This document shows positions 7,953-16,939 of a stretch of DNA of 64,000 nt, one piece after another; the first letter of the stretch is position 1, and the number at the start of each line of letters is the position of its first letter. The notes beneath the pieces were generated by a model. It saw nothing but the letters and a program-made list of their open reading frames with translations. It was not told the DNA's origin and ran no database searches. The position numbers and the translations under genes are program-made. The DNA is from Pedobacter jejuensis (GTDB lineage: Bacteria > Bacteroidota > Bacteroidia > Sphingobacteriales > Sphingobacteriaceae): NCBI RefSeq assembly GCF_003725795.1, contig NZ_RBEE01000023.1:434001-498000 (forward strand). The letters are read 5' to 3'.

Positions 7953-8696
7953 ATGCCAATTAATTGTATAGCAATAGATGACGATCTGAATTCATTAGAG
8001 AATTTAAAATTTTATTTAAAAGGCCTTCCGGATTTGCAATTGATTAACAGTTTTACAAATCCTGTTAAAGCCCTAAATGATATTGCTGATTTAGAAAGCG
8101 TTGATATAATTTTTATGGATATAGAAATGCCATCAATTTCTGGTATTGAGTTGGCAGCCATGGTAAGGCAAAAAACAAAATATCTAATATTTACTACTGC
8201 CCATACAAAATATGCTATTGATGCTTTTGGTGTAGATGCTGATGCCTATTTATTGAAACCGTATTCAATGGTTCATTTTACTGAAACCATTAGCAAACTT
8301 TACCCAAACGAAAACCTGATTGCAAATGAAATTGAAGATGATTTCTTTTTAATACCCTTAAAGGATACACCTGATGACTTTGTTAAAATAGAATTTATTG
8401 ATTTACTGGCGTTTGAAGAAATAAATGATATTGTTTATTTCAGAACAATTAAAGAGAATTACGTAAGTTTTAAACTCAATTTTGTTAAGGTTTTAAGCAT
8501 GCTTAAGAAACATCCAGCCTTTATTCAGGTAAATTCATCAGCTATTATCTCGAAATTACATATAAAGAGTTTTCTTGGCAATCAAATTGTTTTAACAGGT
8601 GGCTTATCCATTCCTCTTACTAATAAATATAACGAGGCATTTATTTTTTATTTAAAAGAGAATCTTTTACAACAGAATTTAATTAACGATAATTAA
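7953..8696 (+). CDS. Second LytTR-type response regulator, divergent DNA-binding domain
   Basis: 247 residues and clearly a paralogue of the regulator at 5989-6729. The receiver domain is intact (Asp9/Asp10, Asp56 in FMDIEMP, a LLKPY lysine). The C-terminal LytTR region has drifted: the usual HRS core is replaced by VNSSAIISKLHI, and the first strand reads LLAFEEINDIVYF instead of an AxxxYV pattern. It may bind different DNA or act as a phosphate sink or dimer partner for the first regulator; this is inference. The gene ends at a bidirectional terminator. Confidence 0.85.
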   Translation: MPINCIAIDDDLNSLENLKFYLKGLPDLQLINSFTNPVKALNDIADLESVDIIFMDIEMPSISGIELAAMVRQKTKYLIFTTAHTKYAIDAFGVDADAYLLKPYSMVHFTETISKLYPNENLIANEIEDDFFLIPLKDTPDDFVKIEFIDLLAFEEINDIVYFRTIKENYVSFKLNFVKVLSMLKKHPAFIQVNSSAIISKLHIKSFLGNQIVLTGGLSIPLTNKYNEAFIFYLKENLLQQNLINDN

Positions 8697-8701
8697 TAAA
8701 T

Positions 8702-8733
8702 AAAGGCTTTAGTGAATTTTCACCAAAGCCTTT
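8702..8733. terminator. Bidirectional terminator between convergent genes
   Basis: A 15-bp stem with one mismatch (8702-8716 with 8719-8733) carrying AAAGGCTTT and AAAGCCTTT ends. It sits between the stop codons of the second LytTR gene and the leftward dehydrogenase gene. Confidence 0.75.
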
Positions 8734-8741
8734 AAGTGCAG

Positions 8742-11441
8742 TTATTTAGCTTCAATTGTTACATCACTTAATATAAACCTGTTTTTGATTTCTCCTTTTG
8801 GTTTAAAAATAATAAATACGTTGTGGAACTTTTTATCTGTTACGGTTTCATTTAGCATAATAGATTTTGTTCCATTTAAATTGCCAATTAATTGGCCATC
8901 TAATTTATCTAACCTTAATTCAACATCACAATCATTATTTAAGTATGGTGTTATATTTATTGATTTTACATCCGTTAAATCAATTGAATTGAGTTTTAAC
9001 CAACCTAAACTTTTTGATAATTCAAACGAATTATTTGATTTACGGATAAAACCTGAAAATTCTTTAATATCCTCAGAGTTGATAATATTGCCTTTTAAAT
9101 TGTAGGTATTTGTAGTAGTTAAAGGCTTGAGACCTTTTGCACCCAAATCGGTATAACTGGCTTTTAAAGTAAGTACAGGTTTATTTTTATTAATATTTTC
9201 TGGAGGTGTTATGGTTCCAACAGTGGGTAAAGAAGCAGCAGCATTCCCCTTTGCTGATAGACTTAAAACCCATTCTACAATTTGCTTAACTTCCGATTCC
9301 TTCATTGATGGATGGGCTGGCATTGGAACTTCTCCCCAAACGCCGCTGCTACCCTTAATTACTTTCGAAGCTAAATATTCTATCGCTTTTGGATCTTGCT
9401 GGTACTTAGTAGATATTTTATCAAAAGCTGGTCCGATGGAAGCCGAAGAAACTTTGTGGCAGGTACTGCAATCAGATTTTGCCATTAATGTTTTCCCTAC
9501 CATTGTTTGCGCTGCCTGTTGATGACCAAGTTGCGCTCCAGCCAAATCACTTCCTTCTGTGTAAGCACTAGAAATATAAATTTGTTCCTTATTTACAATG
9601 GCTCCTTTATCTGAAACCAAAACCTTATAATTAATTGCCTTGCCAGGAAAATAAAATGATTTGTTTCCAGTTAAAACGACATCCACTTTAGGATGCTCAT
9701 TGCCAGCAAAAACCGATATTACCTGGCTTTTTGATGCTGCCTTCTCGCTATCTATCACTTGAACACTTATCGGATATTCACCAATTTTAGTAAAAGTGTG
9801 CTGTATTTCTGGTACTGTAGTTGTTTTCTTTAAACCACCACCTAAATTCCAAATGTAGATTAGTTTTCCTCCATCAGCATCAGTTGCTTTAACCTTGGCA
9901 ATCATTTTATATGGAAGCAATCCACTTGGCTTTGCTATTTCTAAACTAGAAACCACTGGCGGTCGGTTGCCTTTTAAATAATCAATTCTTACAATTCCGG
10001 CATCAGGATTTTTCGAAAACCAACCTTTTCCATATTCAAGAATGTAAATTTTACCATCAGGACCGAGTTCCATATCAATTGGTGCAGCTAAAGGGATATT
10101 TGCCATAAACGGCTCCATACTTACATAATCACCATTCGGCGCCATTGTAACAGCTTTTACCCAACCACGTACCCATTCATAAATTATCAGTTTGCCGTTG
10201 TAATATGCTGGGTAAGGCGATGTACTTGCTGTAGTGTATAAAACAGGTCCAGCCATAGCAGTTCTTCCACCCGAGCCTACCTGAGGAAATTCTTTTGATT
10301 CGCCATAAGGATACCAAATGAAAGCAGGTTGTGCAGCCGGAACCATGCCTAAACCTGTATTGTTGGGTGAATTGTTTATCGCACGAGCAGCATCAAAAGC
10401 TGGTCCGTTGGTTCCATTAGTATAATCATAAGCTTTGTATGGATAGTTATTTCCAATAAAATATGGCCATCCGAAATTTCCTGCTTTTCTGGCTTGGTTT
10501 ACTTCATCATAACCTTTAGGACCTCTTAGTTCATCATCATTTGATGCATCTGGTCCAACTTCACCCCAATACAAGAAGCCTGTTTTCTTATCAACTGATA
10601 TTCGGTATGGATTTCTATTGCCCATTACGTATATCTCTGGCTTGGTTTTTTCCGTTCCTTTTGGAAACAGATTACCATCAGGTATGGTGTAGGTTCCATT
10701 TTCTTCAACTTTGATACGAAGCACTTTACCCCTTAAATCGTTGGTATTACCGGCTGATCTTCTCGAATCATATTGTTCTAAACCAGCACGATTATCTAAT
10801 GGCGCATATCCTTTATTTACAAATTGCTGTTTTGGCACATCAAATGGCGTAGAATTATCACCGGTAGAAATGTATAAAAGTCTATCCGGACCAAAAGCAA
10901 GCGAACCACCAGTATGGCAGCATATTTCGCGTTGCGAATAAAATTCCAAAATTATTTTTTCGGATGACATGCTTAACATATCATTTACCATTTTAAATCT
11001 CGACAATCGATTTACTGATTTTCCCGTTGGACTGTAAAAAAGATACACATATTGATTAGAAGCATATTGTGGGTCGATTGTTAAACCCAATAAACCTTCC
11101 TCGGCATTAACATCAGCAACGCTTGTTTTTGAATAAACATCTAGCTTAGCAATCTGAATCAGTTTTTTGGTTTGGCTTTGATAAAGCATCAACTCTCCTC
11201 TTCTTTGCGCAACTAAAATATCTAGATTTGGCAATACAGACATTTCTGTAGGCTCTGTAAATTCTCCCTGAACCAAATTAACTTTTACAAATCGATCTTG
11301 ATCTGGCGTATCTATTTTTAAAATTTTATCCTTGCCTAAATTTATTTTATCAGTCGAATTTAAATCCTTATTAAAAAAAATTGAGGATAGAAATAATGTG
11401 AATGCAATGCCCGAAAGCAATATTGTAGAAACGGTTTTCAT
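8742..11441 (-). CDS. PQQ-dependent sugar dehydrogenase / PKD / cytochrome c fusion
   Basis: An 899-residue secreted protein. After a signal or anchor segment (about 5-24) comes a six-bladed glucose/sorbosone dehydrogenase-like propeller (about 55-490, with EEGLLGLTIDP, HTGGSLAFGPDRLLYISTGD and GNRNPYRI-type motifs), a PKD domain (about 495-590), a class I cytochrome c domain with heme motif CSTCH (about 663-667), and a C-terminal beta-sandwich of about 130 residues that may bind carbohydrate. It could oxidise a sugar in the periplasm and pass electrons to its own heme. The natural substrate is unknown, and PQQ binding is inferred from family only. Confidence 0.88.
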   Translation of the reverse strand: MKTVSTILLSGIAFTLFLSSIFFNKDLNSTDKINLGKDKILKIDTPDQDRFVKVNLVQGEFTEPTEMSVLPNLDILVAQRRGELMLYQSQTKKLIQIAKLDVYSKTSVADVNAEEGLLGLTIDPQYASNQYVYLFYSPTGKSVNRLSRFKMVNDMLSMSSEKIILEFYSQREICCHTGGSLAFGPDRLLYISTGDNSTPFDVPKQQFVNKGYAPLDNRAGLEQYDSRRSAGNTNDLRGKVLRIKVEENGTYTIPDGNLFPKGTEKTKPEIYVMGNRNPYRISVDKKTGFLYWGEVGPDASNDDELRGPKGYDEVNQARKAGNFGWPYFIGNNYPYKAYDYTNGTNGPAFDAARAINNSPNNTGLGMVPAAQPAFIWYPYGESKEFPQVGSGGRTAMAGPVLYTTASTSPYPAYYNGKLIIYEWVRGWVKAVTMAPNGDYVSMEPFMANIPLAAPIDMELGPDGKIYILEYGKGWFSKNPDAGIVRIDYLKGNRPPVVSSLEIAKPSGLLPYKMIAKVKATDADGGKLIYIWNLGGGLKKTTTVPEIQHTFTKIGEYPISVQVIDSEKAASKSQVISVFAGNEHPKVDVVLTGNKSFYFPGKAINYKVLVSDKGAIVNKEQIYISSAYTEGSDLAGAQLGHQQAAQTMVGKTLMAKSDCSTCHKVSSASIGPAFDKISTKYQQDPKAIEYLASKVIKGSSGVWGEVPMPAHPSMKESEVKQIVEWVLSLSAKGNAAASLPTVGTITPPENINKNKPVLTLKASYTDLGAKGLKPLTTTNTYNLKGNIINSEDIKEFSGFIRKSNNSFELSKSLGWLKLNSIDLTDVKSINITPYLNNDCDVELRLDKLDGQLIGNLNGTKSIMLNETVTDKKFHNVFIIFKPKGEIKNRFILSDVTIEAK

Positions 11442-11592
11442 TAGTTTTGGTTAGGACATTATTATTTTATAAATATAAAAGATTGTTTTAAAAAGCATAA
11501 ACATCAATCAATTTTTTAAAGTAATATTATTATTGATGTTTATGCATCTAATTTTTAACAGCATGTTAACAGTATATCATAATATGCTTGGC

Positions 11593-11600
11593 TATATTTG
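11593..11600 (+). promoter_or_regulatory. Candidate -7 box for the small OB-fold-like gene
   Basis: TATATTTG matches TAnnTTTG, 18 bp before the ATG at 11619. No clear -33 TTG is seen. Confidence 0.45.
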
Positions 11601-11618
11601 AAGTAAAATCATTCCAAA

Positions 11619-11969
11619 ATGAAAAAATTATTTCTAATTATCTGCCTGATAACATTGGGCTACTTTGCAAAAAGTCAAACATTGGTTTTGGCTAAAGATG
11701 TATCTCAGTACGTTGGTAAAAATATTACGGTGTGCGATTCTGTTTACGGAACCAAAGCGCTAGACGAGCTAACCTTAATAAATTTAGGAGGAACTTATCC
11801 TAAAGAACTTCTAACCATTGTGGTAAATAAAGAGGATGCAATTAAATTTTCTTCTGAACCCGCAAGCATGTATTTAGGTAATAAGTTGTGTGTTACTGGG
11901 ATTGTTTCAGAATACAAAGGCAAATTTCAGATTGTGGTTACAGAACCAAAGCAAATTGCCCTGAAATAG
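11619..11969 (+). CDS. Small exported protein with OB-fold-like pattern
   Basis: 116 residues with a clear signal peptide (MKKLFLIICLITLGYFAKSQ, cleavage after the serine or glutamine). The mature part alternates strands in an OB-fold-like way: DVSQYVGKNITVCDSVYG, a YPKELLTIVV strand and the ending LCVTGIVSEYKGKFQIVV. Such small periplasmic OB-fold proteins are frequent in Bacteroidota and mostly uncharacterised. It stands alone with its own promoter box and has no operon partner to suggest a role. Confidence 0.7.
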   Translation: MKKLFLIICLITLGYFAKSQTLVLAKDVSQYVGKNITVCDSVYGTKALDELTLINLGGTYPKELLTIVVNKEDAIKFSSEPASMYLGNKLCVTGIVSEYKGKFQIVVTEPKQIALK

Positions 11970-12318
11970 ATATAATTAATATTTTTTTAAATCATTTTAA
12001 CCCTTCCCTTTAGAGGAAGGGCGAAATGATGAGCGAGATAGATGTAAGGGTCGTAATGCTTTATTAACTCTTGGGGAATACTAATACTCTTTTGCTTAAG
12101 CAGCCGACAAGGAGGTAGCCTTGCCGACTGTTTGAGCGTTGATTTCCTATAATCTGATTCGAAGATTGCAAATGAGTTGGAAAACTCATAATTGCTTATA
12201 CATAAGGTTTAAAATCCGTGATAGAAAGGTTTATTTCCGTGATAAAAAATATCTCAAGCGATAATTTTAATTTATATAACTTGGTGCGCTTCAACCATAA
12301 CTAAAAAGCAGCCAAATT
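11970..12318. other. 349-bp intergenic region with two hairpins
   Basis: No gene is supported here. A hairpin CCCTTCC/GGAAGGG (12001-12021) lies just after the OB-fold-like gene, without a T-tract. A second imperfect hairpin (12101-12130) pairs CAG, CG and CAAGG with CCTTG, CG and CTG around an AGGTAG loop. Local GC content is higher than in nearby intergenic DNA, so these may be remnants of dispersed repeats. Confidence 0.4.
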
Positions 12319-13443
12319 ATGAGCAATTCTTTTAAAATAAATTTTAAATTAACTTATACTAACATCACCTTAATAGTTCTTTTATTGCTTTCAGGGTATT
12401 CGAAGCTTAATGCTCAAACAAAACTAAATGTTGCTGTAGCTGGTTTAAATCATGATCATGTTTTTTCGATTATGAATAGCTTTGAAAAAAATGAAGTTAA
12501 TATTATTGGGATTGTAGAGAGCAATCCAGAGTTAATCGAAAGATTCAAAAAAAGATATAAACTAGCTGATAGTCTATTTTTTCCAGACATAGTTTCATTA
12601 CTTAAAAAACACAAGCCAGATGCCGTTTTAGCTTATAATCCAATAAGCGAACATCTTTCGGTTGTTGAAGCTGCAGCGCCACTGGGTATTTCGGTTATGG
12701 TAGAAAAACCACTTGCAGTATCGGTAAAACAAGCCGAGCGAATGGCTCAACTTGCCCGTCAATATAAAATTCATTTGCTAACCAATTATGAAACAACTTG
12801 GTATCCTAGCAATCAGGAAGCATATTTAAATATAAAAAATCAAAGCCTTATTGGCGATGTAAGAAAAATGGTTGTACATGACGGCCACGAAGGGCCAAAA
12901 GAAATTGGTGTTAGCCAAGAGTTTTTGACGTGGTTAACCGACCCAGAAAAAAATGGTGCAGGTGCTTTGGTAGATTTTGGCTGTTATGGAGCAAACTTAA
13001 TGACTTGGATTATGGATGGTAAAGCACCCATTTCTGTTTCTGCAATTACCCATCAAATAAAACCTAACATTTATCCGAAGGTAGATGACGATGCAACAAT
13101 TTTACTTGAATACCCTGATGCTACGGGAATAATAGAGGCATCATGGAATTGGCCTTTTAGCATAAAAGATATGGAGGTGTTTGGCAAAACAGGCTATATT
13201 CAAGCAATTAATGATCAGAACTTACGCCTTAAAGAGAATGGAAAATCAGATTATAAAATTTATAAAGCTAAATCTCTCGCTCCTCAGTATGCAAATAGTT
13301 TAAATTATTTAACCGCTGTTTTAAGAAATGAAATACAACCAATAAATGATCTATCATCACTAGAGAACAATTTAATAGTGGTTAAAATTTTAGAAGCTGC
13401 AAAAATTTCTGCCAAAACCGGGAAAAAAGTTTTAATGAAGTAA
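12319..13443 (+). CDS. Exported Gfo/Idh/MocA family oxidoreductase
   Basis: 374 residues with a long N-terminal hydrophobic signal (about 15-33, ending KLNAQ), suggesting export or membrane tethering. The NAD(P)-binding Rossmann fold begins LNVAVAGLNHDHV, where the usual GxGxxG is replaced by GLNHDH, a variant seen in some members. The conserved EKPLAV motif (catalytic Lys region) is near residue 130, and the C-terminal alpha/beta domain is complete. The substrate, probably a sugar or cyclitol derivative, is unknown. It is monocistronic; the next gene has its own promoter. Confidence 0.85.
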   Translation: MSNSFKINFKLTYTNITLIVLLLLSGYSKLNAQTKLNVAVAGLNHDHVFSIMNSFEKNEVNIIGIVESNPELIERFKKRYKLADSLFFPDIVSLLKKHKPDAVLAYNPISEHLSVVEAAAPLGISVMVEKPLAVSVKQAERMAQLARQYKIHLLTNYETTWYPSNQEAYLNIKNQSLIGDVRKMVVHDGHEGPKEIGVSQEFLTWLTDPEKNGAGALVDFGCYGANLMTWIMDGKAPISVSAITHQIKPNIYPKVDDDATILLEYPDATGIIEASWNWPFSIKDMEVFGKTGYIQAINDQNLRLKENGKSDYKIYKAKSLAPQYANSLNYLTAVLRNEIQPINDLSSLENNLIVVKILEAAKISAKTGKKVLMK

Positions 13444-13463
13444 TCATTTATAAAATAGGATTA

Positions 13464-13492
13464 TTGCTTTAAGCAGGTTTTTTTTAGTTTTG
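13464..13492 (+). promoter_or_regulatory. Promoter of the PAP2 gene
   Basis: TTG (13464-13466), an 18-bp spacer and TAGTTTTG (13485-13492) match the Bacteroidota TTG/TAnnTTTG promoter well. Transcription from it would begin about 20 bp before ATG 13519. Confidence 0.6.
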
Positions 13493-13518
13493 GTTTTTCA
13501 TATTCATTGCATTATAGA

Positions 13519-14178
13519 ATGACCAAAAAACACCAAATCTTATCAGCGCTCCTATTTATACTTTTAGCCAGCTTTATAGCACTTAGCATTTTCATAGCCA
13601 AAAACCCTATTCTTGCCTTTGATGTTGATGTTTCATTAGCAGTACAAAAATATCATTCAGAATGGATGGATAAGTTTATGCTTGCCATAAGTTTTTTTGG
13701 AGAACTGCCATGGTCATTAATATCAGTTTTATTGGTTGCTACAATTTTCTACCTAAGCAAATTTAAACGAGAAGCCTATTTTATATCATTGATACTACTT
13801 TCGGGCTTAATAATTTTGGGAATCAAAAACGTAATAAACCGACCAAGACCAACCACTTTCTATGTACGCCTGGTAGAGGTTAATAGATTTCAAAGCTATC
13901 CAAGCGGTCATGTTTTATCTTACGTTTTGTTTTTCGGTTTTCTAATTGTTTTGATGAGGAACTTGAAAACAATTTCACCAGCCTGGAAAAATATAATTAC
14001 CTGTATCTCTTTGTTCTTATTAATTATGATAGCTCCATCAAGAATTTATTTGGGAGCACATTGGTTTACAGATACGGTTGGAGGGTTCTTATTAGGTCTG
14101 ATTTGTCTTTTTCCACTCTGCTACTTCTATTTTAAGAAAAGTGTTATAGCGGATTTGCCTGCTGCCGAAGAGCTATAA
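13519..14178 (+). CDS. PAP2-family membrane phosphatase
   Basis: 219 residues from ATG 13519; a TTG four codons upstream is also in frame but fits the promoter less well. The three-part lipid phosphatase signature is complete: KNVINRPRP, YPSGHVLSY and SRIYLGAHWFTDTVGG. About five or six membrane segments are present. Members dephosphorylate undecaprenyl diphosphate, phosphatidic acid or phosphatidylglycerophosphate; the sequence does not decide among these. It sits between unrelated monocistronic genes. Confidence 0.88.
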   Translation: MTKKHQILSALLFILLASFIALSIFIAKNPILAFDVDVSLAVQKYHSEWMDKFMLAISFFGELPWSLISVLLVATIFYLSKFKREAYFISLILLSGLIILGIKNVINRPRPTTFYVRLVEVNRFQSYPSGHVLSYVLFFGFLIVLMRNLKTISPAWKNIITCISLFLLIMIAPSRIYLGAHWFTDTVGGFLLGLICLFPLCYFYFKKSVIADLPAAEEL

Positions 14179-14407
14179 GCTTCATAGTATTTAAAGAATT
14201 CACTTCCGTATTTTTTGTAGAACAGTGATGGGTATTTTAACCCCAATTTGTTGTACAGGTATAAATCACCATTTGGGTTCAACTACTGATTCTCTACCGT
14301 ATTTGTACCTCTTTTATACCCTACCAAATTTATAGATTTTATCTAAAATATGGCCTATAAGTGCCTTAAGAGTCATTTCTGTACTGTTCTATATATAAGT
14401 ATAATCA

Positions 14408-14415
14408 TATTTTTG
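14408..14415 (+). promoter_or_regulatory. Candidate -7 box for the ECF sigma factor gene
   Basis: TATTTTTG matches TAnnTTTG and would give a leader of about 48 nt before ATG 14471. No convincing -33 TTG is visible. Confidence 0.35.
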
Positions 14416-14470
14416 GAGCGTGATGGTACGTCTTTTGATAAAAATCATTTGACATCCTAATCCTAAACCT

Positions 14471-14992
14471 ATGACAACATTTGAATTTAATCACCTGGTA
14501 AATGCACACTCAGTTTCTTTGAAATCTCATGCATTAAAATTTACAAATGATATCGAAGATGCAAATGATTTAGTGCAAGACACTTTAGTTAAAGCCATTA
14601 GATTTTATGAAAATTTTCAGGAGGGTACGAATATTAAAGGTTGGCTGTTTGTTATTATGAGAAACACTTTCATAAACAACTACCGCAAACTTGCAAAAAC
14701 AAGAACTTTAATAACCCAAACAGATGAAATTTCTTCAGTAAATTTGGTACACAGTTCAACCCGCAACCATGCAGAAGGAAAATTTGTAATAGGTGATATT
14801 AGTAAAGCTCTAGCGAGTTTACCAGAAGCCTATCATACACCTTTCATTCGCTATTTCGAAGGTTATAAATATCATGAAATTGCAGATATGCTTCAAATTC
14901 CTTTGGGTACAGTTAAAACCAGAATATTTGTAGCAAGAGAAATGCTTAAGAAATATTTGAAAACTTATGCGAAAGACACTCATGGAGAATAA
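14471..14992 (+). CDS. ECF-type RNA polymerase sigma factor
   Basis: 173 residues with region 2 (about 10-75: DANDLVQDTLVKAIRF, then GWLFVIMRNTFINNYR) and region 4 (about 115-165: LPEAYHTPFIRYFEGYKYHE, IPLGTVKTRIFVAREML). No anti-sigma gene follows; a strong terminator does. The sigma factor therefore stands alone, as is common for Bacteroidota ECFs acting on distant envelope or stress genes. Its regulon cannot be read from this window. Confidence 0.9.
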   Translation: MTTFEFNHLVNAHSVSLKSHALKFTNDIEDANDLVQDTLVKAIRFYENFQEGTNIKGWLFVIMRNTFINNYRKLAKTRTLITQTDEISSVNLVHSSTRNHAEGKFVIGDISKALASLPEAYHTPFIRYFEGYKYHEIADMLQIPLGTVKTRIFVAREMLKKYLKTYAKDTHGE

Positions 14993-15052
14993 TTTATTTC
15001 TATAGCAGAAACCTAAATTACCCATCTATCTAGGATTTTTAATTTATTTTTT

Positions 15053-15102
15053 GGGGTTTAAATATGGCATTAACATTTGTGCCATATTTAAACCCCTTTT
15101 TA
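15053..15102 (+). terminator. Terminator after the ECF sigma factor gene
   Basis: A perfect 17-bp stem (15053-15069 with 15080-15096) with GGGGTTTAAATATGGCA on the left arm, followed by TTTTTATAT. One of the strongest hairpins in the window. Confidence 0.85.
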
Positions 15103-15202
15103 TATCCTGAAATCTTTATAAAATTAGATTTTATTTTTAACCACTTCAATTCAATTAATGTCGATTTTCCATTGATAGCCACAATTTATTGCAAGAGTTT
15201 TA

Positions 15203-15210
15203 TAGATTTG
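15203..15210 (+). promoter_or_regulatory. Candidate -7 box for the HAD hydrolase gene
   Basis: TAGATTTG matches TAnnTTTG, 17 bp before ATG 15228. The nearest TTG elements are at poor spacing. Confidence 0.4.
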
Positions 15211-15227
15211 GCACATAAAACCACATT

Positions 15228-15908
15228 ATGAAATTTTATCCTAAAGCACTAATTTTTGATTTAAACGGAACCATGGTAGATGACATGGAATTCCACAACA
15301 AGGCATGGCAATCTATGTTAAACAAACTTGGTGCTAGTTTGAGTTATGAGGAAGTTAAAAAACAAATGTATGGCAAAAATGACGAATTGCTTGTCAGGGT
15401 ATTTGGTGAAGGATACTTTACACAAAAAAGAATGGATGAAATTTCCATTGAAAAGGAAGAAATTTATCAAGCAGACTTTCTCCCTCATTTAAAACTTATT
15501 AATGGATTAGATAAAATATTGCAGGTCGCTAGTGAAGCAAAAATTCCCATGGCAATAGGTTCTGCAGCAATTCCATTCAACATCAACTATGTTCTAAATG
15601 GCTTAAATATTGGTAAATATTTTAGTGCTGTTGTTAGTGCAAATGATGTTAAGATTAGTAAGCCCAACCCTGAAACCTTTATAAAATGTGCTGAAAAGAT
15701 GGGTATAAACCCAAAAGATTGCTTGGTGTTTGAGGATGCGCCTAAAGGTGCAGAAGCAGCGAAAAATGCAGATATGCCTTGTATTGTATTAAATACTACA
15801 CATGCTGATGAAGATTTTGATATGTATGATAACGTTATTAAAGTTGTAAAGGATTATAACGACCCAATATTTAATCTACTTGCAAGAAATTTGACTTTTT
15901 CTGAGTAA
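15228..15908 (+). CDS. HAD-family hydrolase, beta-phosphoglucomutase-like, with DxN motif
   Basis: 226 residues, subfamily IA HAD fold with an alpha-helical cap (about 16-80). Motif I is FDLNGTMVDD (about residues 10-19): the nucleophile Asp is present but the acid/base Asp of the usual DxDGT is Asn. Motif II is GSAAIP, motif III Lys is in ISKPNPE, and motif IV is FEDAPKGAEAA. Relatives act on sugar phosphates. The Asn suggests altered phosphatase chemistry or low activity, although DLNGT/DMNGT motifs recur in a Bacteroidota subgroup. It is monocistronic. Confidence 0.85.
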   Translation: MKFYPKALIFDLNGTMVDDMEFHNKAWQSMLNKLGASLSYEEVKKQMYGKNDELLVRVFGEGYFTQKRMDEISIEKEEIYQADFLPHLKLINGLDKILQVASEAKIPMAIGSAAIPFNINYVLNGLNIGKYFSAVVSANDVKISKPNPETFIKCAEKMGINPKDCLVFEDAPKGAEAAKNADMPCIVLNTTHADEDFDMYDNVIKVVKDYNDPIFNLLARNLTFSE

Positions 15909-15947
15909 CGCCTTGATTACACGTATTAAATGTATATGCAGAGCGAT

Positions 15948-15955
15948 TACCTTTG
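15948..15955 (+). promoter_or_regulatory. Candidate -7 box for the S1/P1 nuclease gene
   Basis: TACCTTTG matches TAnnTTTG, 19 bp before ATG 15975. No -33 TTG at normal spacing. Confidence 0.4.
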
Positions 15956-15974
15956 CTAAAATATTAAATCTTAA

Positions 15975-16778
15975 ATGAAATATCGTTATCCTATCGCTGC
16001 CATACTTATATCTCTCTGTTTAATTTTAATTTCATGGGGATATACCGGACACAAAACCATTGGCTTATTAACAGAAAATTATCTTACGCCAAGTGCCAAA
16101 ACCGCAATTAAAGATTTATTAGGCGACACCAGCATTGCTGATGCTTGCACATGGGCAGATGATGCACGGAAATATCCAGAATTGAAAGAAACTGCAAACT
16201 GGCATTTTTTAAATTTACTATTAGGTTTAAACTTTGATGAATTTAAAAACATGGTTGATACTTTAAAACAGGCAAATGTTTATAGTGCATTAATAAAAGC
16301 AGAAGAAACGCTTAAACAAAAAGATGCAACTAAAAAACAAAGAACCGAAGCTTTGAAATTTGTGCTTCACTTTGTTGGAGATATACATCAACCAATGCAT
16401 GTAAGCAGAGCTGAAGATAAAGGTGGAAACACAATTCAATTAAATTATGAAGGCAAAGGTACCAACCTCCATAGTGTTATCGATACCAGATTATTGGAAC
16501 ATAGCGGCTTAAAATATGATAGCTTAGCTTTAAAATTCAATAAAATACCTAAACGAAAAGTTAGAAAATGGCAACGCGACCCTCCTATTAAATGGGCTTG
16601 GGAAAGTTATCAGATAAGTTCTGAATTATATGCAGAAATTGATGCAATGAAAACACGAAACATTGGTGAAGAATATTATCAAAAACACATACCAATGGTT
16701 GAGCGAAGAATACAGCAGGCTTCCATTCGCCTTGCTGGTGTATTAAACGAAATATTTAAGGATGAAATATCTAAATAA
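15975..16778 (+). CDS. Secreted S1/P1 nuclease
   Basis: 267 residues with a signal peptide (about 1-21). The mature protein would begin at SWGYTGHKTIG, where the N-terminal Trp and the following His are zinc ligands in P1-type nucleases. Other ligands are visible in ACTWADDARKY, NWHFLN and the conserved block HFVGDIHQPMHVSRAEDKGGN (near residue 134-154). Family members degrade single-stranded DNA/RNA and release 3'-phosphates as nucleotidases, probably for nucleotide or phosphate scavenging in the periplasm. It is followed by an unusually structured 3' region. Confidence 0.92.
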   Translation: MKYRYPIAAILISLCLILISWGYTGHKTIGLLTENYLTPSAKTAIKDLLGDTSIADACTWADDARKYPELKETANWHFLNLLLGLNFDEFKNMVDTLKQANVYSALIKAEETLKQKDATKKQRTEALKFVLHFVGDIHQPMHVSRAEDKGGNTIQLNYEGKGTNLHSVIDTRLLEHSGLKYDSLALKFNKIPKRKVRKWQRDPPIKWAWESYQISSELYAEIDAMKTRNIGEEYYQKHIPMVERRIQQASIRLAGVLNEIFKDEISK

Positions 16779-16811
16779 AAGTTATTAACAGTTTTCAACA
16801 GGTGTTTATAA

Positions 16812-16939
16812 TTATTTTAGGTTAAAAACCTTTCAATGCATAACTTGTTATCATTAAATAAATCATCCTAAAATAAGTCCTGTGAGCGGGATATCCGCGA
16901 AGGGCAGGCACACCATAAGAACAAAATATTGAACCAAAA
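16812..16939 (+). other. Structured 3' region of the nuclease transcript
   Basis: A perfect 10-bp inverted repeat (TTATTTTAGG at 16812-16821, CCTAAAATAA at 16867-16876) is followed by a GC-rich hairpin core (GCGG/CCGC around 16884-16899, enclosed by CCTG/CAGG). GCAGGC at 16904-16909 could also pair with GCCTGC in the downstream terminator. No ORF is supported. It may be a 3'UTR-derived RNA or a dispersed repeat remnant. Confidence 0.35.

Noticed and set aside
12001..12130. Hairpins after the OB-fold-like gene as a terminator or riboswitch
   Set aside because: No T-tract and no conserved riboswitch core; likely repeat remnants.
16790..16812. DnaA-box-like elements (TTATTAACA, TTTTCAACA, TGTTTATAA) after the S1/P1 nuclease gene, possible origin
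   Set aside because: Each has a mismatch to TTATNCACA, no origin-linked genes (dnaA, dnaN, gidA) are nearby, and such AT-rich words arise by chance here.
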